This document shows positions 42,814 through 51,769 of a stretch of 64,000 nt of DNA, piece after piece. Origin of the DNA: an uncultured Bacteroidia bacterium (GTDB taxonomy: Bacteria > Bacteroidota > Bacteroidia > Bacteroidales > UBA932); the NCBI GenBank assembly GCA_902778855.1, contig CACYZM010000004.1, positions 1 to 64,000 on the forward strand, given 5' to 3'. Made by a program: the position numbers and the translations under genes. The notes under the pieces are model-generated. The model was not told the origin of the DNA. It saw only the letters and a program-made list of their open reading frames with translations, and made no database searches. Position 1 is the first letter of the stretch. Each line of letters begins with the position of its first letter.

Positions 42814-44168
42814 CGGAACTTGATCTTATTGCTGAACAGAATATACAGACCGTAGAACAGCACCAGCTCCCACAACAGCGAGATGGTGGAGGTGACCGGC
42901 GAGCGGACGAAGAAGAAGACCCACGGGTACAGCAGCGACGCCAGTACCATATCGAACGAGCGGTTCCCCGCCGAGAACACCGCGCTGCTGAAGTCGTCGA
43001 GCCGCCGCATCAGCATCCCGAACAGGAACACGAACAGCAGGCTGAACCAGCCGAAGTCGGCGCGCAATTCCCCCAGGAAACCGGAGGCCGTGGTATATTT
43101 CTCGGAAACCAGCGGGTTATACTCGCGGATGAGCCAGTAGTCGAGCATCGTGGGCTTCTCGGGGAAGAAACGGCGCGGCACCCAGAAGTACAGCACGAAC
43201 CCCGTCTCCCGGCCATAATGCAGGCTGTGATCGGCGAAATAGCGGTCGGCCAGCCGGGCCATGCGGACCACGCCCTCCGGGCTCATATTGGACGCCAGCC
43301 GCACGATGAGCCGCTCGGATTCCACATAATTGTCGGAGAAGAAGGCCTCCTCCTCCTGCGACTGGACGAAGCCCAGGGTCCGGTTGTTCTTCACGAACGT
43401 CGAGGCCAGCATCATCGCCACCACCACCAGGAGGAGCAGCACCAGGTGCTTTTTCCCTTTGTAGCGGATGTTCACGATATCGGTGATGATGAGGAACGGC
43501 ACCACGGAGAAGAGAAACTTGTAGCGCGTGCTCAGCAGCAGCTGGACCACGAAGATCGGCGCCACCCAGCAGCAGCAGTAGAGCGTGGATTTCCCCTTGA
43601 GGATCTTCAGGTAATAGGCGATCAGCGCCGGCAGGATCAGGCCCAGGGCCGTGATCAGCGACTTCGTGATGCTGCCGCCGCCTTTGGTGTTGCTCAGGAT
43701 ACGGCCGCCGTAGTAGGTTCCGACGACGGAAGGGATGCGTTTATAGATGAAAAAGAGCGTCAGCAACACGATCACCAGCACGAACCAGCGGCTGGCCTTG
43801 ATGGTCTTCCGCTGCCGCACCACAACGTGCTCCCTATGATAGAACAGGTAGCCCAGCAGCACGAGGGCATTGGCCAGCGAATAGCGGATGACCGGCACGA
43901 TATAACTATACGACAGTGCGCCCCGGTTGGTCAGGATACACATCTCCGACCAGATGATGAAGATGTATGAGGCCACCCACACCTGGTAGAGGTTGAACGC
44001 CTTGACACGGACGAAGTTCAGTCCGAGGATCAGCACATAGAGGACCAGCTCGATATCGGTCAGCACATAGGCGTGCGCCGGGATGAAGGTCATCCCGAAC
44101 GCGACCACGGCCGACAGGATAATGAGTATCACCTCAAGGGTGAAGAAGGTCCTCTCCTGAATCTTCAC
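42810..44168 (-). CDS. O-antigen/capsule polymerase-like membrane protein
   Basis: A 452-residue protein with about 10-12 predicted helices, for example FFTLEVILIILSAVVAFGM and LLVVVAMMLASTFV. A large loop in the middle contains ESERLIVRLASNMSPEGVVR, and VFFFVRSPVTSTISLLWELV occurs close to the C terminus. This layout fits Wzy-type repeat-unit polymerases, which are poorly conserved, so the call rests on topology and context (glycosyltransferases, a flippase and LicD nearby). It overlaps the LicD gene upstream and the glycosyltransferase gene downstream by 4 bases each. Confidence 0.7.
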   Translation of the reverse strand: MKIQERTFFTLEVILIILSAVVAFGMTFIPAHAYVLTDIELVLYVLILGLNFVRVKAFNLYQVWVASYIFIIWSEMCILTNRGALSYSYIVPVIRYSLANALVLLGYLFYHREHVVVRQRKTIKASRWFVLVIVLLTLFFIYKRIPSVVGTYYGGRILSNTKGGGSITKSLITALGLILPALIAYYLKILKGKSTLYCCCWVAPIFVVQLLLSTRYKFLFSVVPFLIITDIVNIRYKGKKHLVLLLLVVVAMMLASTFVKNNRTLGFVQSQEEEAFFSDNYVESERLIVRLASNMSPEGVVRMARLADRYFADHSLHYGRETGFVLYFWVPRRFFPEKPTMLDYWLIREYNPLVSEKYTTASGFLGELRADFGWFSLLFVFLFGMLMRRLDDFSSAVFSAGNRSFDMVLASLLYPWVFFFVRSPVTSTISLLWELVLFYGLYILFSNKIKFR

Positions 44169-44968
44169 TTCCAGTAAGCTTCAAACAAATGGGATGTCAC
44201 CCGCTTCTCGACGGGCGGCAGTTTCATATAATCGCCGTAAGCGTTGCGAAGATACGAATCCGCATCTTCGAATCCCTGGAAGACCCGGTCTTCGAAGGGA
44301 TACCCGGCCAGCTTGTCGAACACGGCCTTGGGAAATCTGTTCTTCTGAATCAGCCCCTGCACGCATTCAAACACCGAATGATAACCCTTGCCGTTGTTTT
44401 TCTGCGCAAAACGACTCAGGAAACGCGCCATCCGTTTCTGGCTGATCCCCAGAACGGGAATCTTCATCAGCACCAGCAAGGCGTTCTTCGACAAACTCCT
44501 TTCCCGGGAAAGGCGAACGAACTTGGCAGCGTGAACTTTCTGGAAGAACCGCTGGCGCTTTTCGTATTGCTTCCAGGCCTGCTCGTCATCGGGCACGTCA
44601 TCGATGGGAAATATGTCGATGTTCACCCCGAGGCCTTCCGAGGGATGGGCATATTCGTGGTACAGCGTGCGATTGTCGAATACCTTGGCGATGGCCATAT
44701 CCCAGTTCGGGCTGCGTTCCAGCGAAAGCAGTTCGTAGTGCCCGTCGAGCACTTGCGGGAACAAAGCCACGAAACGCTCGTAATCCGCCCGCAGCATATA
44801 GATGTCCAGGTCGTCGTCCCAAGGGATGTAGCCTTTGTGCCGGACGGCGCCGAGCAGCGTCCCGCAGGCGATGCTGTAGCGAAGCCCTTTCTCGCAGCAG
44901 AACGCGTCGACGGCCTGCAGGATGTCGAGCTGGACGGTTCTTAATTCAGATCGTGTAAGTTCAGTCAT
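44165..44968 (-). CDS. LicD-family phosphotransferase
   Basis: A 267-residue protein of the LicD family, nucleotidyltransferase-fold enzymes that add phosphocholine or other phospho-alcohols from a CDP donor to glycans. Seen: YSIACGTLLGAVRHKGYIPWDDDLDIYM, in which GTLLGAVRHKGYIPWDDD is the hallmark, with the DDD/DID metal-binding aspartates and the LRADYERFVALF segment, then the second region NWDMAIAKVFDN and GLGVNIDIFPIDDVPDD. Phosphocholine transfer is not established; a CDP-glycerol type donor is possible, because a TagD-like cytidylyltransferase gene lies at 55477-55893. It overlaps both neighbours by 4 bases. Confidence 0.9.
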   Translation of the reverse strand: MTELTRSELRTVQLDILQAVDAFCCEKGLRYSIACGTLLGAVRHKGYIPWDDDLDIYMLRADYERFVALFPQVLDGHYELLSLERSPNWDMAIAKVFDNRTLYHEYAHPSEGLGVNIDIFPIDDVPDDEQAWKQYEKRQRFFQKVHAAKFVRLSRERSLSKNALLVLMKIPVLGISQKRMARFLSRFAQKNNGKGYHSVFECVQGLIQKNRFPKAVFDKLAGYPFEDRVFQGFEDADSYLRNAYGDYMKLPPVEKRVTSHLFEAYWK

Positions 44969-45765
44969 TTCTTGATGAAGACGCCGTACGACTGGTCGCG
45001 GTTCAGGGCGTCGATCGCCTGCATCTCGCCGGCAGAAAGTTCAAAATCGAATACGGCGATATTCTCGCGGATGTGACGTTCATCGGCCGAACGCGGAATC
45101 GGCGTCCAGCCGTGCTGGATGCACCAGCGGAGGACCAGCTGCGGCACGCTCTTCCCCGTGGATGCGACCAGTTCCTGGAAAATGCGTTCCCGGCCGAGCT
45201 CCGGCAGGATCTGTCCGTGGGCGAAGGGCGAACGCGCCATCACGTGGATGCCGTTTTGCGCGCAGAATGCCGTGACCTCGGGCGAAGAATGGTACGGATG
45301 GATCTCGAGCATGCAGACATCCGGATACACGCCGCACTTCCGCCGGATCGTTTCAAGTTGCTTGATTCCATAGCTGCTGACGCCGATCCGTTTCACCAGC
45401 CCTTCCCGCTGCACTTCCAGCAACTCGGCGAAAGCATCCGGGTAGCCGCGAAATATATGATGCAGCAGCACGATGTCGATTGGACTGCGCTGCAGTTTCC
45501 GGGCTGCCTGCGACACGGACTTGCGGATGCTTTGCCGGTCGAAGTGCAGAAGCCACTTCCGGCCCGTATACTGGAGCCCCAGGATCTTGGTGCAGACCGT
45601 GCTGGAAGGCGGCAGGATGGCGCCGATTTCCTTTTCGTTGCCATATTTGTAAGCGGTGTCGAACAGGGTGTAGCCCGATTCCAGCGCCGCTTTCAGCGCC
45701 GCTTCCAACGCGGCGCCGTGCAGGGAGAACAGGCCCAGTCCGATTTGAGGGATACCTTCCATCAA
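44965..45765 (-). CDS. aldo/keto reductase
   Basis: A 266-residue NADPH-dependent oxidoreductase of the AKR fold. Seen: the catalytic tyrosine in FDTAYKYGNEKEIG near residue 40, with the aspartate before it; IDIVLLHHIFRGYPDAF with the active-site histidine; KRIGVSSYGIKQLE; and VLRWCIQHGWTPIPRSADERHIREN for the cofactor loop. In a polysaccharide locus it may reduce a sugar or sugar-alcohol precursor. A role in carbohydrate modification is inference. Overlaps with the SDR gene (upstream) and LicD gene (downstream), 4 bases each. Confidence 0.9.
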   Translation of the reverse strand: MMEGIPQIGLGLFSLHGAALEAALKAALESGYTLFDTAYKYGNEKEIGAILPPSSTVCTKILGLQYTGRKWLLHFDRQSIRKSVSQAARKLQRSPIDIVLLHHIFRGYPDAFAELLEVQREGLVKRIGVSSYGIKQLETIRRKCGVYPDVCMLEIHPYHSSPEVTAFCAQNGIHVMARSPFAHGQILPELGRERIFQELVASTGKSVPQLVLRWCIQHGWTPIPRSADERHIRENIAVFDFELSAGEMQAIDALNRDQSYGVFIKK

Positions 45766-46586
45766 CGAAGCGTTACGCCGCCATCGCAGACGATGGTCTG
45801 TCCGACAATGCCGTTGGCCGCATCGGTCGCCAGGAAATGGACGATTTCAGCGATTTCTTCCGGCAGGATGACCCGCTGGATCGGCGCCTTATGGTACGCG
45901 TTTTCGCGCACGTCCCGCGCGTTGATCGAGCTGGCCGTGATGCCCGGCGCGACCCCGTTGACGAGGATATTGTCGCCGGCGTATTTCCGGGCCAGGCCTT
46001 CCGTAAGCGAGAGCATGGCCCGCTTGGCATAATAGTACGGATGCGCCGCCCCCTGGTAGGCATTCAGGCTCGAGATGTTGATGATCTTTTTCGGCCGCTC
46101 TTCCGGAACCGACTTCCAATCATCGATCAGGGCCAGGCAGATATAGTGCACCGCTTTCAAGTTGGTCGTCAGCATCTGATCGAAATAGGCCTCGTCCCGC
46201 TGATAATGCGCTACGAACGCGGCATTGTTCACGAAGATGTCGCACCCGCCCAGCAGGGCCTTGGCCTCTTTCAACTTGTCGGGGATCGCCGCAATGTCGG
46301 TCACATCCCATTGCTCGATGAACAGTTTATCGCTGTTCAGTTCTTCTTTCCGCCGGTTGAGCTTCTCCAGATCCCGGCCGGTGATCACGACGCTCGCGCC
46401 GCTGGCGAGCATCTTGCGGGCAATCGCCAGGCCGATGCCGTCGCTGCCGCCCGTGACGATGACACGTTTGCCGGCCAGGCTCTCGGGATAGGAAACCTGG
46501 CTGACGGTAAGATGGGTGATTTTCCCGTTGTGCTTCATCCACGAAGCGAATGCGCGGGCTTTTTCCCGGAGTTTCTTGAAAGGCAT
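45762..46586 (-). CDS. short-chain dehydrogenase/reductase
   Basis: A 274-residue SDR with the Rossmann motif VTGGSDGIGLAIARKML near residue 40, the NAG-like NNAAFVAHYQRD, the catalytic SSLNAYQGAAHPYYYAKRAM (serine, tyrosine and YxxxK), and VAPGITASSINA. About 35 extra residues precede the fold, starting MPFKKLREKARAFASWMKHN. This suits a reductase or epimerase acting on a sugar or polyol. The overlap of 4 bases with the AKR gene and the 9-base gap to the ATP-grasp gene place it in the locus operon. Substrate unknown. Confidence 0.9.
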   Translation of the reverse strand: MPFKKLREKARAFASWMKHNGKITHLTVSQVSYPESLAGKRVIVTGGSDGIGLAIARKMLASGASVVITGRDLEKLNRRKEELNSDKLFIEQWDVTDIAAIPDKLKEAKALLGGCDIFVNNAAFVAHYQRDEAYFDQMLTTNLKAVHYICLALIDDWKSVPEERPKKIINISSLNAYQGAAHPYYYAKRAMLSLTEGLARKYAGDNILVNGVAPGITASSINARDVRENAYHKAPIQRVILPEEIAEIVHFLATDAANGIVGQTIVCDGGVTLR

Positions 46587-46595
46587 AAGCGATAG

Positions 46596-47807
46596 TTATT
46601 TTACGGGGCGCAACCACTTGCGCAACGTTCTTTTCACACGGAGGCGCCGGATCAGGCGCTCCAACGCCCGGCCGGGCGCGGGATCGCGTTCGTCGTAGAC
46701 GAAGCGGATATCGGCCCGGCGGATGATCTCGCGCAGCTGGGCCTCGGACAGATACAGGAAGTTCCAGTCTTCGACGACCATCCGTTCGTTGACGAACGTA
46801 GCCGTTCCCTGGATGTCCGGGGTCACGGCCGGCTGGCCGAGCATCGCGTGGACGAAACGCGCCGGCAGGTTCGCGCCCATCGCCGTATAGGCGTAGCCGG
46901 AGCCGCCGAAGCGGAAATTCATCTCGTCGAAATACACGACTCCCCCGCTCTCCCAGAAATCGATGTCGAACAAGCCGCAGAATCCGATGCGGCGCACGAA
47001 TTCGGTAAACAGTGCCAGCAGGTCCTCGAAACCCGCCACCGGGCGGATCTTTCCTTCCCGGGCGATGCCGAAATGGCTCCGGCAGTTCTCGACGAACTCG
47101 ATCACGCCCGGAATCACCACTTGCTCGCCGTCGGAGAAACCCACCACGGCATATTCCGTGTCGATCGGCTTGTAATCTTCGATCAGCACGTCGGTATCGG
47201 GAAACATCTGGGCCACGCCGTCGAGTACGCGCCGCAGCGCCGCTTCGTCTTCGCAGCGCCGCAGGAAACCCTTGCCGCCGCTGATCGTCGCCAGCGGCTT
47301 GGTGAAGCAGGGATACCGCACCGCCGCCGGCATCTCATACGCGCCGCCGCGCACCGGCACCGTGCATCCGCCCGCCACCGGCAGGCCGACTTCCGCGGCC
47401 AGCGCCTTCTGCACCGTCTTGTCCATCCAGTGCTTCACCGCCCCGGGCTTGTGCCCGATATGCGGGAAGAGGAAATGCTCCTTCAGCCGCTCCTGATGGC
47501 GGTCGACGACCGCCGCCGAGAAGTCACTGTCGGGAACGAGGATCGTCTTCTGCCCGGAACGGACACATTTTGAGAGGAGAAGCCCGATCAACGCTTCCTC
47601 ATCCTGCCCCGCGCAGTACAGATAGCGGCTGACATACTTGCTGCAGCAGTCCACCGGACGGCCGCCTTCAAAGTGCACGAGTCGGCCGAGGCGGCCGTGA
47701 AGGACCGTCACCACGACGGTGATCTCGCACCCGAGCTCCGCCAGCGAGCGGATGAGCGCCAGGCGCGAGGTGAAACCGTGGCCGATGATGACGACGTGCT
47801 GCTTCAT
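46596..47807 (-). CDS. ATP-grasp family ligase, paralogue 1
   Basis: A 403-residue protein with a Rossmann-like N-terminal part, VVIIGHGFTSRLALIRSLAE, and an ATP-grasp fold in the middle and C-terminal parts, with YPCFTKPLATISGGKGFLRR and the metal-site-like segments DIDFWESGGVVYFDEMNFRF (split, core GLFDIDFWESGG and YFDEMNFRFGG). ATP-grasp enzymes join a carboxylate to an amine or thiol through an acylphosphate. It is strongly similar across its whole length to the gene at 48946-50151, and CapA lies between them. The open frame runs up to 48125, but the ATG at 47807 starts the conserved fold. Probable role: activate and attach an amino acid or other carboxylate to a precursor. Confidence 0.85.
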   Translation of the reverse strand: MKQHVVIIGHGFTSRLALIRSLAELGCEITVVVTVLHGRLGRLVHFEGGRPVDCCSKYVSRYLYCAGQDEEALIGLLLSKCVRSGQKTILVPDSDFSAAVVDRHQERLKEHFLFPHIGHKPGAVKHWMDKTVQKALAAEVGLPVAGGCTVPVRGGAYEMPAAVRYPCFTKPLATISGGKGFLRRCEDEAALRRVLDGVAQMFPDTDVLIEDYKPIDTEYAVVGFSDGEQVVIPGVIEFVENCRSHFGIAREGKIRPVAGFEDLLALFTEFVRRIGFCGLFDIDFWESGGVVYFDEMNFRFGGSGYAYTAMGANLPARFVHAMLGQPAVTPDIQGTATFVNERMVVEDWNFLYLSEAQLREIIRRADIRFVYDERDPAPGRALERLIRRLRVKRTLRKWLRPVK

Positions 47808-48949
47808 CGGCGGTAACCTCCCGATTGCAACAGATCCTGAATGCCGATGATGGCCGTCTCGCGGTTCTGCTCGGAGCGGAGCGTATGGAGCGCGAAGCGG
47901 AGATCCCGCTCGCGATAGCCGAACAGCCACTTCCGGTAGGCCTTCGGGAACAGGCGCGCCAAGCGGACCCGCAGGCGCGACGGGCTCTTGAAGGCCGTCA
48001 GATACAGCCGCAGTTCGCCTTCGCAGAATTTCTGCAGCTGCCGGTACACATAATCCTCGTCGCCTACCTGCGCGGAACGCGCGTCGTAGGCCGCAAAGTC
48101 CTGCTTTTCGGCGTAGCGCACGCACTTTTCATCGACGACGCGGACCAGGTGCTTCCGGACATCCACCTGGCCGTCTTCGACCGCCAGTTCCAGCAGCAGG
48201 CCCGTATCGGTGAGGCCCGGCGCGAAATTCTTCAGCAGGAAATCGCCCTGCCCGTAGATGAGGCGGGCGCCGTGATACCGCTCCTCGCACCCCACGCAGT
48301 GGGTGTGCTGGGCCACGATCAGGTCGGCGCCGTTGTCGGCCATCCGGTAGAAGCGCTTCCGCGTTTCCGGCGACGGGAACGGGAACTTCTCGATGCCGCC
48401 GTGGTAGATGACCACGAGATAGTCGCACGCCCGCTTGCATTCCGCCAGCTCGCGGCAGACCACATATTCGTCGTACAGCCAGACGCCCGGTATGTCGCGG
48501 CCGGGCTTGTTGTACATCGTCTCGCTCACGTTGTAGAAGCCGAACCGCACGCCGCCGACTTCGCGCACGAACGAATGCGGAATCGACGCTTCGTTCTCCC
48601 CCGCCCCGACGGCGTGGATGCCGGCGCCGGCGAGCGCCTTCAGGGTGTCGCGGACACCCTGCGCGCCGCCGTCGGTCACGTGGTTGTTGGCCAGCAGGCA
48701 GACGTCGACGCCCAGCTTCCGGTACGCCGCTACGGCGTCGGCCGGGGCGACCTTGACCGGCCCCGTCTTGACGCCGCGTTCGCCGCTGTCCGACAAGGCT
48801 CCCTCGAGGTTACAGAGCGTCAGGTCCGCGTTGGCGAACATCCCGACGAGTTTTTCGCCGAACAACGCGTCGACGGCGCCCGCCCGGAAATCGGCGAGAT
48901 TCTTTTCATTCGGGAACAGGTCGCCCGCGATCAGTATGTTTCCTGTCAT
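47804..48949 (-). CDS. CapA-family protein
   Basis: A 381-residue protein of the CapA (PgsA) family, a metallophosphoesterase-like fold. Seen: ILIAGDLFPNEKN, FANADLTLCNLEGALSD, the metal-site motif LLANNHVTDGGAQGVRDTL, YHGGIEKFPFPSPETRKRF, and VAQHTHCVGCEERYHGARLIYGQGDFLLKN, cut as VAQHTHCVGCEE and RLIYGQGDFLLKN. CapA proteins act in poly-gamma-glutamate capsule making or release. This one has no signal peptide or transmembrane segment, unlike many homologues, so it may act in the cytosol. Start and stop overlap the two ATP-grasp genes on both sides, so the three are probably made together. Confidence 0.85.
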   Translation of the reverse strand: MTGNILIAGDLFPNEKNLADFRAGAVDALFGEKLVGMFANADLTLCNLEGALSDSGERGVKTGPVKVAPADAVAAYRKLGVDVCLLANNHVTDGGAQGVRDTLKALAGAGIHAVGAGENEASIPHSFVREVGGVRFGFYNVSETMYNKPGRDIPGVWLYDEYVVCRELAECKRACDYLVVIYHGGIEKFPFPSPETRKRFYRMADNGADLIVAQHTHCVGCEERYHGARLIYGQGDFLLKNFAPGLTDTGLLLELAVEDGQVDVRKHLVRVVDEKCVRYAEKQDFAAYDARSAQVGDEDYVYRQLQKFCEGELRLYLTAFKSPSRLRVRLARLFPKAYRKWLFGYRERDLRFALHTLRSEQNRETAIIGIQDLLQSGGYRR

Positions 48950-50151
48950 AGTCTTCCCAAGGCTTTCTTGATGATCCGTTTCGCATAGTCGAAATCCAGG
49001 GCCCGCTGCGGCCCGGGATCGCGGCGGTCGGCCACGAACTTGATGTCCGATTCCTTCCGCAGCCGCCGCACCTCCTGCCGCGACATAAAGCCCTGCATCC
49101 ACTCGTCCATCCCCATCCGCTCGTTGAAGAACGTGGCGCTCCCGTGGATGTTCTGCTCCAGTTTGTCGATGTCTTCGCCGGTGAAGGAGCGCACCATCAT
49201 CGCGGGCAGGTTCACGCCCATCCGCGTAAAGGCGTAGCCCGAGCCGCCGAAGCGGAGATTCAGCTCGCAGAAGTACACCACCCCGTCGCTTTCGTAGAAA
49301 TCGACGTCGAAGATGCCGGCGAAGCCGATCCGGCGCACCATCTCCGCGAAGCGGTCGATCAGCGCCCGGTCGGCCACCGGATAGACCTTGCCCTGCAGCG
49401 CCACGCCGTAGTGGGTGCCGTGGGCCATCCGGATCATTTCGATCATTCCCGGAATCACGACCTGCTTCCCGTCGGAGAAGCCCAGCGTCGCGTATTCGGT
49501 GTCGATGTGCTTGTACTCTTCCACCAGCACGTCGATGTTGCGCCAGGCGTCTTTCCACGCGGCCAGGAACTTCAGATGCGCTTCCAGCTCTTCGCGCGTA
49601 TTGCATTTGCGCAGGCTCAGTTTGCTGCCGACCACCGACATCTGCGCCTTGGCGAAACAGGGATACGTCACGGTGTCGGGGATGGTAAACGCGCCGCCGC
49701 GGACCGGGATCACGGTATGCCGCGTCACGGGCAGCCCCAGCTCTTCGGCGAGGGCCTTCTGCCGCACCTTGTCCATCCAGTAGCGCACGCCGCCCTGCTG
49801 CCCCTTGACATTCGGGCAGTAGAAGTGCTCCTTGAGCACATCGTAGTGGTCGTCGACGGCGATCGCCGAGAAGTCATTGTCGGGGAAAATGAAGGTCTTC
49901 TGCGCGGGATCGGCGCACTGGTGGAGCAGGATGTCCACCAACATAGCGGCGTTGTAATTCTCGCAGCAGATGGCGCGGCGGACATACTTGCTGTAAGCGT
50001 CCACCGGCTTGTGGAACACCAGTTCTCCGGTAATCTTGTTGCGGAAGGTCAGCACGATGAGCGTGACCTCGCAGCCCAGTTCAGCCAGGGAGCGGACGAT
50101 GCTCAGCCGTCCGGTGAAGCCCTGGCCGATGACAACGGCCTTATACGTCAT
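48946..50151 (-). CDS. ATP-grasp family ligase, paralogue 2
   Basis: A 401-residue protein, clearly related to the gene at 46596-47807. N-terminal: VVIGQGFTGRLSIVRSLAEL. ATP-grasp core: YPCFAKAQMSVVGSKLSLRK; the region with VEEYKHIDTEYATLGFSDGK; and IFDVDFYESDGVVYFCELNLRF (core GIFDVDFYESDG). The two copies share the order of all these blocks, so they arose by duplication around the capA gene. The substrate is unknown. It overlaps capA by 4 bases and the acetyltransferase gene (50141) by 11. Confidence 0.85.
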   Translation of the reverse strand: MTYKAVVIGQGFTGRLSIVRSLAELGCEVTLIVLTFRNKITGELVFHKPVDAYSKYVRRAICCENYNAAMLVDILLHQCADPAQKTFIFPDNDFSAIAVDDHYDVLKEHFYCPNVKGQQGGVRYWMDKVRQKALAEELGLPVTRHTVIPVRGGAFTIPDTVTYPCFAKAQMSVVGSKLSLRKCNTREELEAHLKFLAAWKDAWRNIDVLVEEYKHIDTEYATLGFSDGKQVVIPGMIEMIRMAHGTHYGVALQGKVYPVADRALIDRFAEMVRRIGFAGIFDVDFYESDGVVYFCELNLRFGGSGYAFTRMGVNLPAMMVRSFTGEDIDKLEQNIHGSATFFNERMGMDEWMQGFMSRQEVRRLRKESDIKFVADRRDPGPQRALDFDYAKRIIKKALGRL

Positions 50152-50797
50152 AGTAATAGCGGAAATATTTCACATTCACATTCTTGCAGAAGCGGGACGT
50201 CCGGCTTCCGCGCACCGCCCCGTCGCGGCGGTATTGGAGGCGGGTCAGGCCTTTGGCCAGCCAGAAACGCACCCGTACGCCCGCAGCGGAATACGGGCAG
50301 TCTTTCAGCCATTTCACCAGCACCACGTTGAAGTGGTCGCGGCTGTAGGCCCGGAAATAGCGGGCGAGGCGGTAGCCCGCCTTGCGGGCGATCCGCTGCC
50401 GGTGCAGGTTCCGGGCGTGGGTGTCGAACAGCAGGATCTCGTAGCCCTGTTCGCGGGCGTAGCGCTCGCGCGCGGCATCGAGCTGCCGGAAGACGCCCTG
50501 TCCGGCATAGTCGGGCAGGACGCTGTCGAAGCAGATGTTGCCGCATTTGCCGGTCTCGTACCAGAAACGCGGCGTCACCCGGCCCAGGCCGGCGGTGCCG
50601 ACGAGTTTTTCGCCGTCGAGCGCCACGAACAGCACGCCGCCCTCGCGCAGCGAGTCCCGCATCTTTTCGGCCGACCATTGGTGATGGGCCATCACGATGC
50701 CCTGCCCGCGGTTCGCGTCGTGCGCGGCGAGCAGGCACGCCCGGACGGCCTCCCAAGTCACCCAATCGGGCTTTTCGACGATGCGGATGTCACTCAT
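50141..50797 (-). CDS. GNAT-family N-acetyltransferase
   Basis: A 218-residue protein whose first 150 residues are a GNAT fold. Seen: FVALDGEKLVGTAGLG (beta strands 2-3), then the CoA-binding region SVLPDYAGQGVFRQLDAARER with a Q/RxxGxG/A-like loop (YAGQGVF), and IARKAGYRLARYFRAYS, the usual end. A positively charged C-terminal tail follows. It may acetylate an amino sugar or an amino acid in the locus product, for example the amine of an attached residue; the substrate is not known. It overlaps the downstream ATP-grasp gene by 11 bases and the upstream one by 4. Confidence 0.85.
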   Translation of the reverse strand: MSDIRIVEKPDWVTWEAVRACLLAAHDANRGQGIVMAHHQWSAEKMRDSLREGGVLFVALDGEKLVGTAGLGRVTPRFWYETGKCGNICFDSVLPDYAGQGVFRQLDAARERYAREQGYEILLFDTHARNLHRQRIARKAGYRLARYFRAYSRDHFNVVLVKWLKDCPYSAAGVRVRFWLAKGLTRLQYRRDGAVRGSRTSRFCKNVNVKYFRYYYDV

Positions 50798-51768
50798 AGA
50801 TACGAGAGCAGCTGTTTGTAAAAACCTTTTTCCGTGCCCAGCGCCTCGAGGAGATTCTCGCCGGGCAGCGTGTTTCCTTCGATGAGTTCGGGGCCCTTCT
50901 CCAGGATGGCCAGGTCCCAGCCGATGAAGCGGAGCTGCGGGACCCGCTTTGCGGCCTCCGTCACGATGGCGACGGCCTCATCCCAGTACGGGATTTCCCG
51001 GCCCGGCATAAAGATGTCGGATTCGGGATGCACATAGACCGCCTGCCCCAGCGCGATGCTCTCGCCCGGCCCTTCGATGCGGCCGAGCGTCTTGTGAATC
51101 GGATAGAACACGCCGCCGGCCGAGAAATTGTCGACCAGCGCGTCGCCGACTCCGCAGCGGAGGCAGCACTTGAGTACGTGCACCTGTCCTTCCCGGTCGA
51201 GCACCGTATTGATGCGCACCGTATTGACCGAGCGGTTGTTGAAGCACATCCGGGGATGCTGCACCAGCATCTCTTCCAGCAGGACCCGCGTCCCGGCCAG
51301 CTCGGCGGCCACTTCATAGGTCGTGCGGCCGGCGAAGTCGAGGGCGTGGATGCCGCGCCCCTTCGTCCGGCCGACCGGCTTGACGATCACGTCGCGATGG
51401 CCGGCCAGGAAGGCCGTCACCGTGGCCGCGTCGGCCTGCTGGCAATCGAGCCAGGCGCGTTTCATAAAGTCGCGGAAGAGCGTGTTGAATTCGTCCTTGT
51501 TGCCCAGGATATGGCGGTATTCCTTCGGATTGAACAGATTCTGGAGGCGGTTGCGGCGCTGGGCCGTATAGGTCTTTTTGCGGTCGGCGCGGCGCAGCTT
51601 CCAGAAGCCGCTCGTCACATACTGCCGCTCCCCGACCCCGTAGCGGACGATCGAATAGATGTAATCGAAGTAATGATACAACCACGGCTCACCGCTCTGC
51701 GCCGCGACGGCCTTGGCCACGCGTACGCCCGATCGGAAATCAGCCTTGCGAATCTTGTAGCATTCCAT
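50794..51768 (-). CDS. sugar-transfer associated ATP-grasp protein
   Basis: A 324-residue protein of the sugar-transfer associated ATP-grasp group (PF14397 type). Seen: DVIVKPVGRTKGRGIHALDF (ATP-binding lysine and glycine loop), the pair FNNRSVNTVRINTVL and CGVGDALVDNFSAGGVFYPI, and IGWDLAILEKGPELIEGNTLPG with the metal-site glutamate and asparagine near the C terminus. Similar blocks occur in the C-terminal part of the flippase fusion (51770-54208) and in the protein at 55902-56990. It is cytosolic. It lies 1 base after the fusion gene and overlaps the acetyltransferase gene by 4 bases. Confidence 0.85.
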   Translation of the reverse strand: MECYKIRKADFRSGVRVAKAVAAQSGEPWLYHYFDYIYSIVRYGVGERQYVTSGFWKLRRADRKKTYTAQRRNRLQNLFNPKEYRHILGNKDEFNTLFRDFMKRAWLDCQQADAATVTAFLAGHRDVIVKPVGRTKGRGIHALDFAGRTTYEVAAELAGTRVLLEEMLVQHPRMCFNNRSVNTVRINTVLDREGQVHVLKCCLRCGVGDALVDNFSAGGVFYPIHKTLGRIEGPGESIALGQAVYVHPESDIFMPGREIPYWDEAVAIVTEAAKRVPQLRFIGWDLAILEKGPELIEGNTLPGENLLEALGTEKGFYKQLLSYL

Positions 51769-51769
51769 A

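Noticed and set aside
48950..49606. N-terminal extension of the CapA frame
   Set aside because: It is an alternate frame of the ATP-grasp paralogue (48946-50151), which has clear family motifs.
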